Of a DNA stretch of 44,281 nt, positions 1-7,012 are shown piece after piece. Made by a program: the position numbers and the translations under genes. The DNA lies in the NCBI RefSeq assembly GCF_945915435.1, contig NZ_CAMEFG010000029.1, positions 1 through 44,281 of the forward strand. Reading direction: 5' to 3'. This stretch comes from an uncultured Paracoccus sp. (lineage in GTDB: Bacteria; Pseudomonadota; Alphaproteobacteria; Rhodobacterales; Rhodobacteraceae). The notes beneath the pieces were generated by a model. The model was not told where the DNA came from. It saw only the letters and a program-made list of their open reading frames with translations, and searched no databases. Position 1 is the stretch's first letter. The number at the start of each line of letters is the position of its first letter.

Positions 1-38
1 GATCGCGGATCTGCTTGACCCCGGCCCGGATTGGCTGG

Positions 39-476
39 CTAGCCGCGTTGCCCCCTGTCCGCCTTCGGCCTGACGTAGATCTCCAGCCGGTGGCCGACGA
101 TTTCGAATCCGTGGTCGCTGGCGATCTTTTCCTGCAAGCGCTCGATCTCGTCGCAGCGGAATTCGATCACCTCGTCGGTTTCGACATTGATGAAATGGTC
201 GTGATGTTCGGAATCGCTGGCCTCGTAGCGGGCGCGGCCATCGGCAAAGCTGTGACGCTCGATCAGGCCGTGGTTTTCCAGCGTGTTGACCGTGCGGTAG
301 ACCGTGGCGATGGATATGCCCGGCGCGACCCGGCTGACCCGGCGATGCAACTCTTCGGCATCGGGGTGGTCGGGCGATTCGGACAGGACCTTCAGGATCA
401 CCCGGCGCTGGCCGGTCAGGCGCATCCCCTTCCGCTTGCAGAGTTCGGCCAGCTTTTCTTCCAGATTTACCGTCAT
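39..476 (-). CDS. fur: Fur-family metal-responsive regulator (Mur/Fur type)
   Basis: Fur-family repressor of about 145 residues. The winged helix covers residues 1-80, with recognition-helix sequence SIATVYRTVNTLE near residues 55-67. The dimerisation/metal domain contains HHDHF at 91-95. This is the alphaproteobacterial Fur/Mur pattern; it lacks the HHH motif of Irr and the C-terminal CxxC zinc site of enteric Fur, having only Cys13 and Cys108. In this lineage such proteins often respond to manganese (Mur) and control Mn importers, which fits the TroABCD operon 2 kb away. The start at 476 gives the family's usual length; an in-frame ATG at 545 would add an unconserved 23-residue leader. It lies downstream of ahpC on the same strand, separated by a terminator-like hairpin. 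The family is clear; the metal sensed is inference. Confidence 0.9.
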   Translation of the reverse strand: MTVNLEEKLAELCKRKGMRLTGQRRVILKVLSESPDHPDAEELHRRVSRVAPGISIATVYRTVNTLENHGLIERHSFADGRARYEASDSEHHDHFINVETDEVIEFRCDEIERLQEKIASDHGFEIVGHRLEIYVRPKADRGQRG

Positions 477-558
477 GCGCGCGATCTTGCCCTTTGTCAG
501 CAGGTGAACCGGCACGATAGCAGGTCGCGGCGCAAGGGTCATCACCCTGGCGGTGAAA

Positions 559-585
559 GGCGGGCCGGTGACGGACCGGCCCGCC
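559..585 (-). terminator. Rho-independent terminator downstream of ahpC
   Basis: A perfect 11-bp GC-rich stem (559-569 paired with 575-585) with a 5-nt loop. On the minus strand it is followed by TTT. It sits just beyond the ahpC stop codon and before the fur start, so it probably uncouples the two genes. Confidence 0.7.
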
Positions 586-593
586 CGCCGCGC

Positions 594-1157
594 TCAGATC
601 CTGCCGACCAGGTCCAGCGAAGGGGTCAGCGTCCGTTCGCCTTCGCGCCATTTGGCCGGGCAGACCTCGCCGGGATGGTCGCGGACATATTGCGCGGCCT
701 CGACCTTGCGCAGAAGGTCGGCGGCGTTGCGTCCGATGCCTTCGGCGGTGATCTCGACCGCCTGAATGATGCCGTCGGGATCGACGATGAAGGTCGCGCG
801 ATGGGCCAGCCCTTCGTCCTCGCGCATGGCGTCGAAGTTTCGCGTCAAAAGGCCCACCGGATCGCCGATCATGGCATATCGGATCCTGCCGATGGTGTCC
901 GAGGCGTCATGCCATGCCTTGTGCGTGAAGTGGGTATCGGTCGAGACCGAGAACACCTCGACCCCCAGGTTTTGAAAATCGCCGTGATGGTCGGCCAGAT
1001 CGCCCAGTTCGGTCGGGCAGACGAAGGTGAAATCGGCGGGGTAGAAAAAGAACACCGCCCATTTCCCCAGCACGTCGGCTTCGGTCACCGTGATGAAACT
1101 GCCCTGTTTGAAGGCCTGTGCCCTGAAGGGGCGGATCTGCGTGTTGATGAGTGCCAT
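594..1157 (-). CDS. ahpC: Alkyl hydroperoxide reductase subunit C (2-Cys peroxiredoxin)
   Basis: Cytoplasmic typical 2-Cys peroxiredoxin of 187 residues, the normal length for AhpC. It reduces H2O2, organic peroxides and peroxynitrite. The peroxidatic cysteine is Cys47 in FTFVCPTEL and the resolving cysteine is Cys166 in [10 protein letters not shown], both in canonical context. No ahpF reductase gene lies next to it, so electrons must come from a reductase encoded elsewhere. Its position beside a Fur/Mur gene and close to a Mn/Zn importer fits an oxidative-stress and metal-homeostasis neighbourhood. Confidence 0.95.
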   Translation of the reverse strand: MALINTQIRPFRAQAFKQGSFITVTEADVLGKWAVFFFYPADFTFVCPTELGDLADHHGDFQNLGVEVFSVSTDTHFTHKAWHDASDTIGRIRYAMIGDPVGLLTRNFDAMREDEGLAHRATFIVDPDGIIQAVEITAEGIGRNAADLLRKVEAAQYVRDHPGEVCPAKWREGERTLTPSLDLVGRI

Positions 1158-1197
1158 TTCGCTCTCTTGCTGTTGGCGGGCAAGGCTGGCCGTGGCC

Positions 1198-1217
1198 CCG
1201 GGGCGCGAATGCCCCGG
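1198..1217. terminator. Hairpin upstream of ahpC, possible end of the preceding transcript
   Basis: Inner stem 1198-1204 with 1211-1217 (7 bp, 6-nt loop), nested inside an outer complementary pair 1178-1186 with 1217-1225. It lies between the small HTH ORF and ahpC. There is no T-tract, so it may be a factor-dependent terminator or an mRNA structure in the ahpC leader. Confidence 0.35.
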
Positions 1218-1248
1218 CCTTGCCCGGTTCGAGGGGAATGGGACGCCT

Positions 1249-1503
1249 TCAGCCCTTGGGGCCTTGGCGTTCCCGGATTTGCGTCACGCCCGCCTTTTCG
1301 GCAGGGCGGATCAGCCCGTCCCGCGCCCTGCGGCGCAGAAGATGCAGGGCGCCCTAGCGGCTCATGCCAAGCCGGTCGCGCAGTTCGGCCTGCGTTCTGG
1401 GGCGGTTGAGTTGCTCCAGGACGAATTGACGCCGGGCCAGTGCCGCTGGATTGCCCCCGCCTGTCCAGGCAGGGGCAAATCCGGCCGTGCCTGCCTTGGT
1501 CAT
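1249..1503 (-). pseudogene. Small helix-turn-helix ORF interrupted by an in-frame TAG
   Basis: The reading frame opens with an ATG that overlaps the stop of the upstream PNPOx-like gene (ATGA at 1500-1503) and runs 49 codons to a TAG at 1354-1356. The same frame then stays open for another 34 codons to a TGA at 1249-1251. The translated text on both sides looks like one small winged-helix protein: RRQFVLEQLNRPRTQAEL, then RLGMSR-stop-GALHLLRRRAR, then DGLIRPAEKAGV. The amber lies in or next to the predicted recognition helix, where a single change from CAG (Gln) would explain it. I read it as a recently inactivated DNA-binding protein, or a 49-residue truncated product. It accounts for most of the 340-base stretch between ahpC and the PNPOx-like gene. 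I cannot assign a family. Confidence 0.5.
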
Positions 1504-1910
1504 GCGGTCAGTTCATCCATCCTCTTGCCCGCATCGGCGCCCGAGCGCAGGGAAAAGATTTCCTCGATATGGACAAGGACGGCGAATTTCGGCGTCTTCA
1601 TGCCATTCGCCTCGGCAAAGGCCAGCGCATTGTCGAATGGCGCGCCGTCGCCCACCACCTCGGGCGCGCCCAGAAAGCGATAGCCGTCCAGCTTCTGGCG
1701 GTCGATCACGGCAACGGCGATTTTTGACCCGTCCTGCATGTTCCGCAGCGTCTGGCCGCCGGTGTTTTCGTTGAAGATCAGCGTGTTGTCGTCATAGACG
1801 CGCAGGCTGCGCTTGGGGCCGATATTGGGGATGCCGCCCTTGGTCACGGTCGCCTGGATCGGTAGCTGCGTGGCCAGCATGTCCTTCATCGCATCGGTCA
1901 GGGTCTTCAT
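1500..1910 (-). CDS. Pyridoxamine 5'-phosphate oxidase-like FMN-binding protein
   Basis: Protein of 136 residues with the PNPOx-like split-barrel fold. The start MKTLTDAMKDML, the strand RSLRVYDDNTLIF, the sequence GGQTLRNMQDGSKIAV and the IDRQKLDGYRFLG turn are typical of small FMN- or F420-type split-barrel proteins. These act as flavin oxidoreductases or flavin-binding stress proteins rather than true PdxH. There is no signal peptide. Its stop overlaps the ATG of the broken HTH ORF, suggesting they were co-transcribed. The substrate cannot be read from the sequence. Confidence 0.8.
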   Translation of the reverse strand: MKTLTDAMKDMLATQLPIQATVTKGGIPNIGPKRSLRVYDDNTLIFNENTGGQTLRNMQDGSKIAVAVIDRQKLDGYRFLGAPEVVGDGAPFDNALAFAEANGMKTPKFAVLVHIEEIFSLRSGADAGKRMDELTA

Positions 1911-1976
1911 GTTCGGTCTTTCTCGCTTTCTTGCTGGTTGGTCCGCCCCGTTCCTGTCGCCGGGCGGTTGGCGAAA

Positions 1977-2528
1977 TCAATGGGGCAGGCGGCAATGGCC
2001 GCAGGCGTCACCGTCCGCGCGCCGCGCATGTTCGGATGCGTGACGGACCGCCGAGGCGGCCTTGCGGGCGCGGTCGATGAAATGCTGCGGGGGCAGGGCG
2101 GGGTCGCCCAGCCGCGTCAGATGCGCGGCCAGTTCCAGCAGCGCATATTTCAGATGCTGCACGCAGGCCGTGCGCAGTTCCAGCCCCGCCGTGGGGCGGC
2201 GTGCGGTGGCCGCCAGCCGGTCGAAGGCATGGACCAGCAGGCGGGTGCATTCCGCCTGCTCGCCGTTCCGCGCGGCCAGTTCGGCAAGGTTGTGGCACGA
2301 GATGTTCAGGATCGCGGGCAGCGGGACCGAGATGTCATCCGCGTTTCCGGTATCGAACAGCCGGTCGGCCTCTTGCAGCGCACGGGTATACAGCTTGCGC
2401 GCAGCATCGGATGCGCCCTCGCCGAAGGCCCGGTTTCCCGCGCTGGTCAGTTCCAGCCACAGATAGTCACGCCGGACCGGGGTCGCGGCGTCGATGGCGA
2501 GGTCTTCGGGCGAGGTGCGGGCATTCAT
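1977..2528 (-). CDS. Small helical (TPR-like) protein with a His/Cys-rich C-terminus
   Basis: Protein of 183 residues, predicted all alpha-helical. It has TPR-like spacing of small and aromatic residues around YLWLELTSAGNRAFGEG, AARKLYTRALQEADRLF and ILNISCHNLAELAARNG. The last 22 residues carry four His and two Cys (RHASEHARRADGDACGHC), a plausible metal-binding tail. It is divergent from the metal-binding protein gene and shares its promoter region with the three putative Mur boxes, so co-regulation with metal uptake is likely. I recognise no characterised family; a role in metal handling is inference from tail and location. Confidence 0.7.
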   Translation of the reverse strand: MNARTSPEDLAIDAATPVRRDYLWLELTSAGNRAFGEGASDAARKLYTRALQEADRLFDTGNADDISVPLPAILNISCHNLAELAARNGEQAECTRLLVHAFDRLAATARRPTAGLELRTACVQHLKYALLELAAHLTRLGDPALPPQHFIDRARKAASAVRHASEHARRADGDACGHCRLPH

Positions 2529-2584
2529 GGCTTTCTCCGGGTGGCTGGGGGCAGGGCCGGGTCGTGGCGGCCGTTATCTATTGA

Positions 2585-2597
2585 GATTGATTCGCAA
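2585..2597. promoter_or_regulatory. Candidate Mur/Fur box 1
   Basis: The 13-mer GATTGATTCGCAA reads TTGCGAATCAATC on the other strand. It shares the GCGAAT core of the two sites nearer troA and lies closer to the divergent helical-protein gene. Confidence 0.45.
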
Positions 2598-2637
2598 TAA
2601 ATATGCGCCATCCCGCCTTTTGCGGTCAAGTGATAAT

Positions 2638-2650
2638 GCGAATGAATTGC
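2638..2650. promoter_or_regulatory. Candidate Mur/Fur box 2
   Basis: GCGAATGAATTGC is an imperfect inverted repeat with GCGAA and ATTGC as arms. It is embedded in an 11-bp direct repeat, ATAATGCGAAT, that recurs at 2680-2690. Confidence 0.5.
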
Positions 2651-2684
2651 AGTTGCATCGGCTGGCATGGCTGCTATTCATAAT

Positions 2685-2697
2685 GCGAATCGTTTGC
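2685..2697. promoter_or_regulatory. Candidate Mur/Fur box 3, adjacent to the troA ribosome-binding site
   Basis: GCGAATCGTTTGC is an inverted repeat (GCGAA and TTTGC arms). It ends four bases before the AAGGAG Shine-Dalgarno sequence of troA, so a bound repressor would block the promoter or early elongation. Confidence 0.55.
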
Positions 2698-2712
2698 AAG
2701 AAGGAGATGCAC

Positions 2713-3684
2713 ATGTTCGCGATGTTCAGGCGTTCGCTGCTGGCCGGTGCCGGTGCCGCCGCGCTGGTTTCCGGTCTGGGACTGGCCCCGGCCCTGGCGC
2801 AGGACGGCAAGCTGTCGGTCGTCGCCACCACCGGCATGATCGCCGACGCCGTGGCGCAGGTCGGCGGCGACCGGGTCGAGGTTCAGGCGCTGATGGGGCC
2901 GGGGGTCGATCCGCATACCTACCGCCAGACCCGTTCCGACATCGCGGCCATGACCGGGGCGGATGCGGTCTTCTGGCACGGGCTTTACCTCGAAGCCCAG
3001 CTCGAGGATTTCTTCCGCGACCTTGCCGGCGAAAAGACCGTGATCGCGCTGGCCGAGGGGCTGCCCGGGAACAGGCTGCTGGCGGATGAGGAATATGAGG
3101 GCCGCAACGATCCCCACGTCTGGATGGACCCCTCGCTGTGGTCCGGCGTGGTCGAGGCCGCCCGTGATGCGCTGACCGAGATCGACCCCGAGGGGGCCGA
3201 CACCTTCGCCGCCAATGCCGAGGCGCATCTGGCCGAGATCGCGGCCCTGGGCGAATATTCCGGCGAAGTGCTGGCCACCGTGCCGCAGGACGCCCGCGTG
3301 CTGGTCACCGCCCATGACGCCTTCAACTATTTCGGCGCGGCCTATGATTACGAGGTGATGGGCATCCAGGGCATTTCCACCGAATCCGAGGCCGGTCTTG
3401 CCCAGATCGAGAATCTGGTCGGCGTGCTGGTGGATCGCGGGATCGGGGCGATCTTCGTCGAATCCTCGGTTTCCGACCGCAACGTCATGGCGCTGGTCGA
3501 GGGTGCCGGGGCGCAGGGCCATACCGTGACCATCGGGGGCGAGCTGTTTTCCGACGCGATGGGCGATCCGGGCACCTACGAGGGCACCTATATCGGCATG
3601 ATCGACCACAACGTGACCACGATCACCCGCGCCCTTGGCGGCGAGGCGCCCGAAAAGGGCATGAACGACCGGCTGGGGGAATAG
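2713..3684 (+). CDS. troA: Periplasmic Mn/Zn-binding protein of a TroABCD-type ABC importer
   Basis: Cluster A-I metal-binding protein of 323 residues with a cleaved signal peptide (charged MFAMFRR, hydrophobic core, ALA cleavage near residue 29). The mature start, VVATTGMIADAVAQVGGDRV, is typical of the family. Probable metal ligands are His68 (DPHTY), His135 (NDPHVWMD), His201 (TAHDAF) and Asp281 (FSDAMG). A His-His-His-Asp set as in TroA binds Zn or Mn; the strictly Mn-selective PsaA/MntC proteins have Glu at the third position, so the metal is uncertain. The start at 2713 has AAGGAG six bases upstream; ATGs further upstream lack spacing or conservation. It is the first gene of the operon. 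Confidence 0.92.
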   Translation: MFAMFRRSLLAGAGAAALVSGLGLAPALAQDGKLSVVATTGMIADAVAQVGGDRVEVQALMGPGVDPHTYRQTRSDIAAMTGADAVFWHGLYLEAQLEDFFRDLAGEKTVIALAEGLPGNRLLADEEYEGRNDPHVWMDPSLWSGVVEAARDALTEIDPEGADTFAANAEAHLAEIAALGEYSGEVLATVPQDARVLVTAHDAFNYFGAAYDYEVMGIQGISTESEAGLAQIENLVGVLVDRGIGAIFVESSVSDRNVMALVEGAGAQGHTVTIGGELFSDAMGDPGTYEGTYIGMIDHNVTTITRALGGEAPEKGMNDRLGE

Positions 3685-3793
3685 GCCTGCCATCGGGGCG
3701 CGTTTGCCCTTACGACATTCGCAGGTGGCCGCGTTTGCGCCCGGCCACCTGCAACCCGTTCGGGCTTTCGCCCATGACCTGAAGGTGCCGCAG

Positions 3794-4987
3794 ATGTTTT
3801 CCGTCACGCCGCTTGCCGTTTCCGTCGCGCTGTGCATGAGCGCGATGATGGGATTCAACGCCGTCGCAGGCCCGCTGATCCGCGCCCTTGGGCTGGCGGA
3901 CTGGCATGCCGGCGCGGTGGTCAGCGTGGCGGGGCTGCTGTGGATGCTCTCGGCCCGTGCCTGGGGCGGGGCAAGCGACCGGCTGGGGCGCAAGCCCGTG
4001 CTGCTGGTCGGCGTGGGCGGTTTCGCGGGCGGATACATGCTGCTGGCGCTGTTCGTGCTGATGGCGCTGCCCTCGCCGCCGCCGGTGCTGCTGTCGCTGT
4101 GCCTGCTGATCGTGGCGCGCGGGCTGCTGGGGCTGTTCTATGCGGCGGTGCCGCCGGTCTCGGGCGCGCTGGTGGCCGACAATATCCCGCCCCAAGCGCG
4201 GGCGTCCTACATGGCGCGGCTGGGGGCTGCGGCGGGTATCGGCATGGTCGCGGGGCCGTTTATCGCCAGCCTGCTGGCGGGCCGCGGGCTGGCGATGCCG
4301 CTTTACGCATTCGCTGCCCTGCCGCTGGTCGCGCTGTTCTTGCTGTGGCGCTTCCTGCCCGCGGGTCCGCCGGTGCAGGCGGGCGGGCCGAGGCGCGCCG
4401 TCCGGCTGGCCGATCCCCGGCTGAGGCTGCCGGTCGTGGCCGCCTATGTCTCGATGTTCACGATCAACGCGGCGCAGATCTGCGTCGGCTTCCTGATGAT
4501 CGACCGGCTGGACCTGTCGCCCCAGGACGGCGCACGCATGGCGGGCTATGCGCTTGGCGGCATCGGCATCTGCCTGATCGCCGTCCAGATGGGGGTCGCG
4601 GCGGCCAAACAGGTCGCGCCGCTGACATGGATCCGCGGCGGTGTCGCCATCGCCGTGGCGGCCGCGCTTGGCGTCGCGCTGGCGGGCACGGCGCCGCTGC
4701 TGATCGGCGCCTTCTGCCTGCTGGCCGTCGGGCTGGGCGCGGTCGTGCCGTCCTTTCAGGCGCTGGCCGCCAATTCGGTCGGCCCGGATGAGCAAGGCTC
4801 GGCCGCGGGCACCGTTGCCGCCGCGCAGGGGTTGGCGATGGTCACCGGCCCGCTGATCGCGACCGGGCTTTACGGGCTTGCCCCGGCGGCCCCCTTCCTT
4901 CTGGCGGCGGTGGGGCTGGCCCTGCTGCTTGCCTTCAGCCTCAACACCGGCAAGTCCCCGTCCGGGGCCGAAGAGGTATCCCCATGA
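3794..4987 (+). CDS. MFS transporter inserted in the metal ABC operon
   Basis: Twelve-helix major facilitator of 397 residues. Motif A after helix 2 reads GGASDRLGRKP, and the 12-TM layout with a short central loop (PVQAGGPRRAVRLADP) resembles the TetA/drug:H+ antiporter branch. The start at 3794 follows a GAAGGTG element and begins right before helix 1; an upstream ATG at 3704 would add a non-membrane leader. Its stop overlaps the ATPase start (ATGA at 4984-4987), so it is translated as part of the metal operon. That is unusual: TroA and TroB genes are normally adjacent. It may export a metal, a metallophore or a related ligand, but the sequence does not tell which. Confidence 0.9.
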   Translation: MFSVTPLAVSVALCMSAMMGFNAVAGPLIRALGLADWHAGAVVSVAGLLWMLSARAWGGASDRLGRKPVLLVGVGGFAGGYMLLALFVLMALPSPPPVLLSLCLLIVARGLLGLFYAAVPPVSGALVADNIPPQARASYMARLGAAAGIGMVAGPFIASLLAGRGLAMPLYAFAALPLVALFLLWRFLPAGPPVQAGGPRRAVRLADPRLRLPVVAAYVSMFTINAAQICVGFLMIDRLDLSPQDGARMAGYALGGIGICLIAVQMGVAAAKQVAPLTWIRGGVAIAVAAALGVALAGTAPLLIGAFCLLAVGLGAVVPSFQALAANSVGPDEQGSAAGTVAAAQGLAMVTGPLIATGLYGLAPAAPFLLAAVGLALLLAFSLNTGKSPSGAEEVSP

Positions 4988-5787
4988 AACCCATGCCCGA
5001 ACTGGTCGCGCAAGATGGCCGCACGCTGGCCGCCGATCACCCCGAAAGCCCGCTGGCCATCGCCGGAATGACCGTCAGCTATGGCGACAAGCCGGTGCTG
5101 TTCTCGGTCGATTTCGTGACGCCGCCGGGCGCGATGCTGGCGGTGATCGGGCCGAACGGGGCGGGAAAATCGACGCTGATCAAGGCGGCGCTGGGGATCG
5201 TGCCGCGCGTCTCGGGCAAGGTGACGGTGTTCGGCGCGCCGTGGCGGGACGCCCGCCACCGCATCGCCTATGTGCCGCAACGTGCCAGCGTGGACTGGGA
5301 CTTTCCGGCGACCGTGCTGGATGTCGTGCTGATGGGGCAATATCGTGAGATCGGTTTCCTGCGCTTCGCCGGGGCACGGCACCGCAGCCGTGCGATGGAA
5401 TGCCTTGAGCGCGTGGGCATGCAGGGTTTCGCCCATCGCCAGATCGGCCAGCTTTCCGGCGGCCAGCAGCAGCGTGTCTTTCTGGCCCGCGCGCTGGCGC
5501 AGCAGGCCGACCTCTATGTCATGGACGAGCCTTTCGCCGGCGTCGATGCCGCGACCGAGCGCGCCATCATCGCGGTGCTGAAGGACCTGAACGCGCAGGG
5601 CAAGACGATCATCTGCGTCCATCACGACCTGGCGACGGTGCAGGATTATTTCAGCCATGTGCTGATCCTGAACCTGCGCAAGATCGCCGACGGGCCGGTG
5701 TCGGCCACCTTCACGCCCGAAAACCTGCAATCGGCCTATGGCGGGCGGCTGGCTGTGGCGCAGATCGACCGCATCGCGGTGGGGTAG
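4984..5787 (+). CDS. troB: ATPase subunit of the Mn/Zn ABC importer
   Basis: ABC ATPase of 267 residues that powers the TroCD permease. Walker A is GPNGAGKST at about residues 56-64. The signature is LSGGQQQR near 157-164, Walker B with catalytic Glu is YVMDEPFAG near 178-186, and the switch His is in VHHDL. The sequence PQRASVDWDFPATVLDVVLMG after Walker A is characteristic of metal (Mn/Zn/Fe chelate) family ATPases. An N-terminal stretch of about 25 residues precedes the domain. Translationally coupled to the upstream MFS gene, with the permease gene four bases downstream. Confidence 0.95.
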   Translation: MKPMPELVAQDGRTLAADHPESPLAIAGMTVSYGDKPVLFSVDFVTPPGAMLAVIGPNGAGKSTLIKAALGIVPRVSGKVTVFGAPWRDARHRIAYVPQRASVDWDFPATVLDVVLMGQYREIGFLRFAGARHRSRAMECLERVGMQGFAHRQIGQLSGGQQQRVFLARALAQQADLYVMDEPFAGVDAATERAIIAVLKDLNAQGKTIICVHHDLATVQDYFSHVLILNLRKIADGPVSATFTPENLQSAYGGRLAVAQIDRIAVG

Positions 5788-5791
5788 GGCG

Positions 5792-7012
5792 ATGAACGGG
5801 TTTCTTCAGGCGCTGCTGCTGCAAGCGGGCTACAACACCGCGCTGGTGACGGTGGGCGCGGCGATCCTTGGCGCCAGCGCCGGGGCCATCGGCAGTTTCG
5901 TGCTGCTGCGCAAGCGCGCGCTGGTATCGGACGCGATCAGCCATGCCACCCTGCCGGGGCTGGCGCTGGCCTTCATCATCATGGCGGGGCTGAGCGGCGA
6001 CGGGCGCTGGCTGCCGGGGCTGATGATCGGGGCGGGCATCTCGGCGGGGCTGGGGCTGTTGGTGGTGGACTGGCTGACCGCGCGCACCCGGCTGGCCGAG
6101 GATGCCGCCATCGGCGCGGTGCTGTCGGTCTTTTTCGGCGCGGGCGTGGTGCTGATGACGGTGATCCAGACCTTGCAGACCGGGCGGCAGGCGGGGCTTT
6201 CGGGCTATCTGCTGGGATCGACCGCGGGGATGCTGCGATCCGAGGCGCAGATCATCGCCATCGCCGCCGCCGTCACGGGGCTGGCGATCTTCCTGCTGCG
6301 CCGCCCCTTCACGCTGGTCTGCTTCGATGCCGAATATGCCGCCGTGCGCGGGATCAATGTCCGGGCGACCGACCTTGCGATGATGGGCCTGCTGATGGCG
6401 GTGACCGTGATCGGGCTGAAGGTCGCGGGGCTGGTGCTGATCGTGGCGCTGACCATCATCCCGCCGGTGGCCGCGCGGTTCTGGACCGACCGGCCGGGCC
6501 GCATGGTGGTCATCGCGGCCATGATCGGCGCGGTGGCGGCCTGGCTGGGGGCCGTGGTGTCCTCGCTGGACCGGGGCTTGCCGACGGGTTCGCTGATCGT
6601 GCTGTTTTCATTCGCGCTTTTCGTGGTCTCGATGCTGCTTTCGCCCCGGCGCGGGCTGCTGGCCGGGATCGCCCACCGGCTGCGTTTCCAGGGGCTGGTG
6701 CATGAAAGACAGGGCCTGATAGCACTGGCGCGGGCCGAGCCGATCTATGACAGCCAGACCCTGCGCCGCCTGAAGGCGCGCGGCTGGATCCGCCCCGACG
6801 GCGTTGCCACGCTGAAGGGCCGCGCCGCCGCCGCCGCCGCGCAACGCGACGAAGCGCGCTGGAGCCTCTATCGCAACCTGCACCCCGAAGCGGCCGCCGG
6901 TTCGCCCTCGCAAGGCATCCGCCCGCTGGCCGAGGTGCTGCCGCCCGATCTCATCGCCGATCTGGACCGCAGGCTGGGCGCGGGGTCGGATTTCCATGAG
7001 GTGCGGATATGA
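5792..7012 (+). CDS. troC: Permease subunit of the Mn/Zn ABC importer with a C-terminal extension
   Basis: ABC-3 family integral membrane permease of 406 residues. Residues 1-290 hold eight or nine membrane helices, including the family segments LVSDAISHATLPG and VGLKVAGLVLIVALTIIPP-like sequence (here VIGLKVAGLVLIVALTIIPP). Residues from about 295 form a soluble extension of roughly 110 residues (LVHERQGLIALARA, YDSQTLRRLKARGWI, then an Ala-rich stretch) that looks like a winged-helix or regulatory tail. Similar tails occur in TroC/MntC-type permeases but not in their TroD partners. The start ATG at 5792 follows the ATPase stop by four bases. The stop overlaps the next permease (ATGA). Confidence 0.93.
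   Translation: MNGFLQALLLQAGYNTALVTVGAAILGASAGAIGSFVLLRKRALVSDAISHATLPGLALAFIIMAGLSGDGRWLPGLMIGAGISAGLGLLVVDWLTARTRLAEDAAIGAVLSVFFGAGVVLMTVIQTLQTGRQAGLSGYLLGSTAGMLRSEAQIIAIAAAVTGLAIFLLRRPFTLVCFDAEYAAVRGINVRATDLAMMGLLMAVTVIGLKVAGLVLIVALTIIPPVAARFWTDRPGRMVVIAAMIGAVAAWLGAVVSSLDRGLPTGSLIVLFSFALFVVSMLLSPRRGLLAGIAHRLRFQGLVHERQGLIALARAEPIYDSQTLRRLKARGWIRPDGVATLKGRAAAAAAQRDEARWSLYRNLHPEAAAGSPSQGIRPLAEVLPPDLIADLDRRLGAGSDFHEVRI

Noticed and set aside
15..1409. A long plus-strand frame antisense to fur and ahpC
   Set aside because: Both genes under it have unmistakable minus-strand motifs (HHDHF, FVCPTE); the plus-strand translation is His/Arg/Gly-rich shadow sequence.
2494..2712. An N-terminal extension of the metal-binding protein
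   Set aside because: It would run through the promoter and the repressor sites; ATG 2713 has the correct AAGGAG and begins a proper signal peptide.
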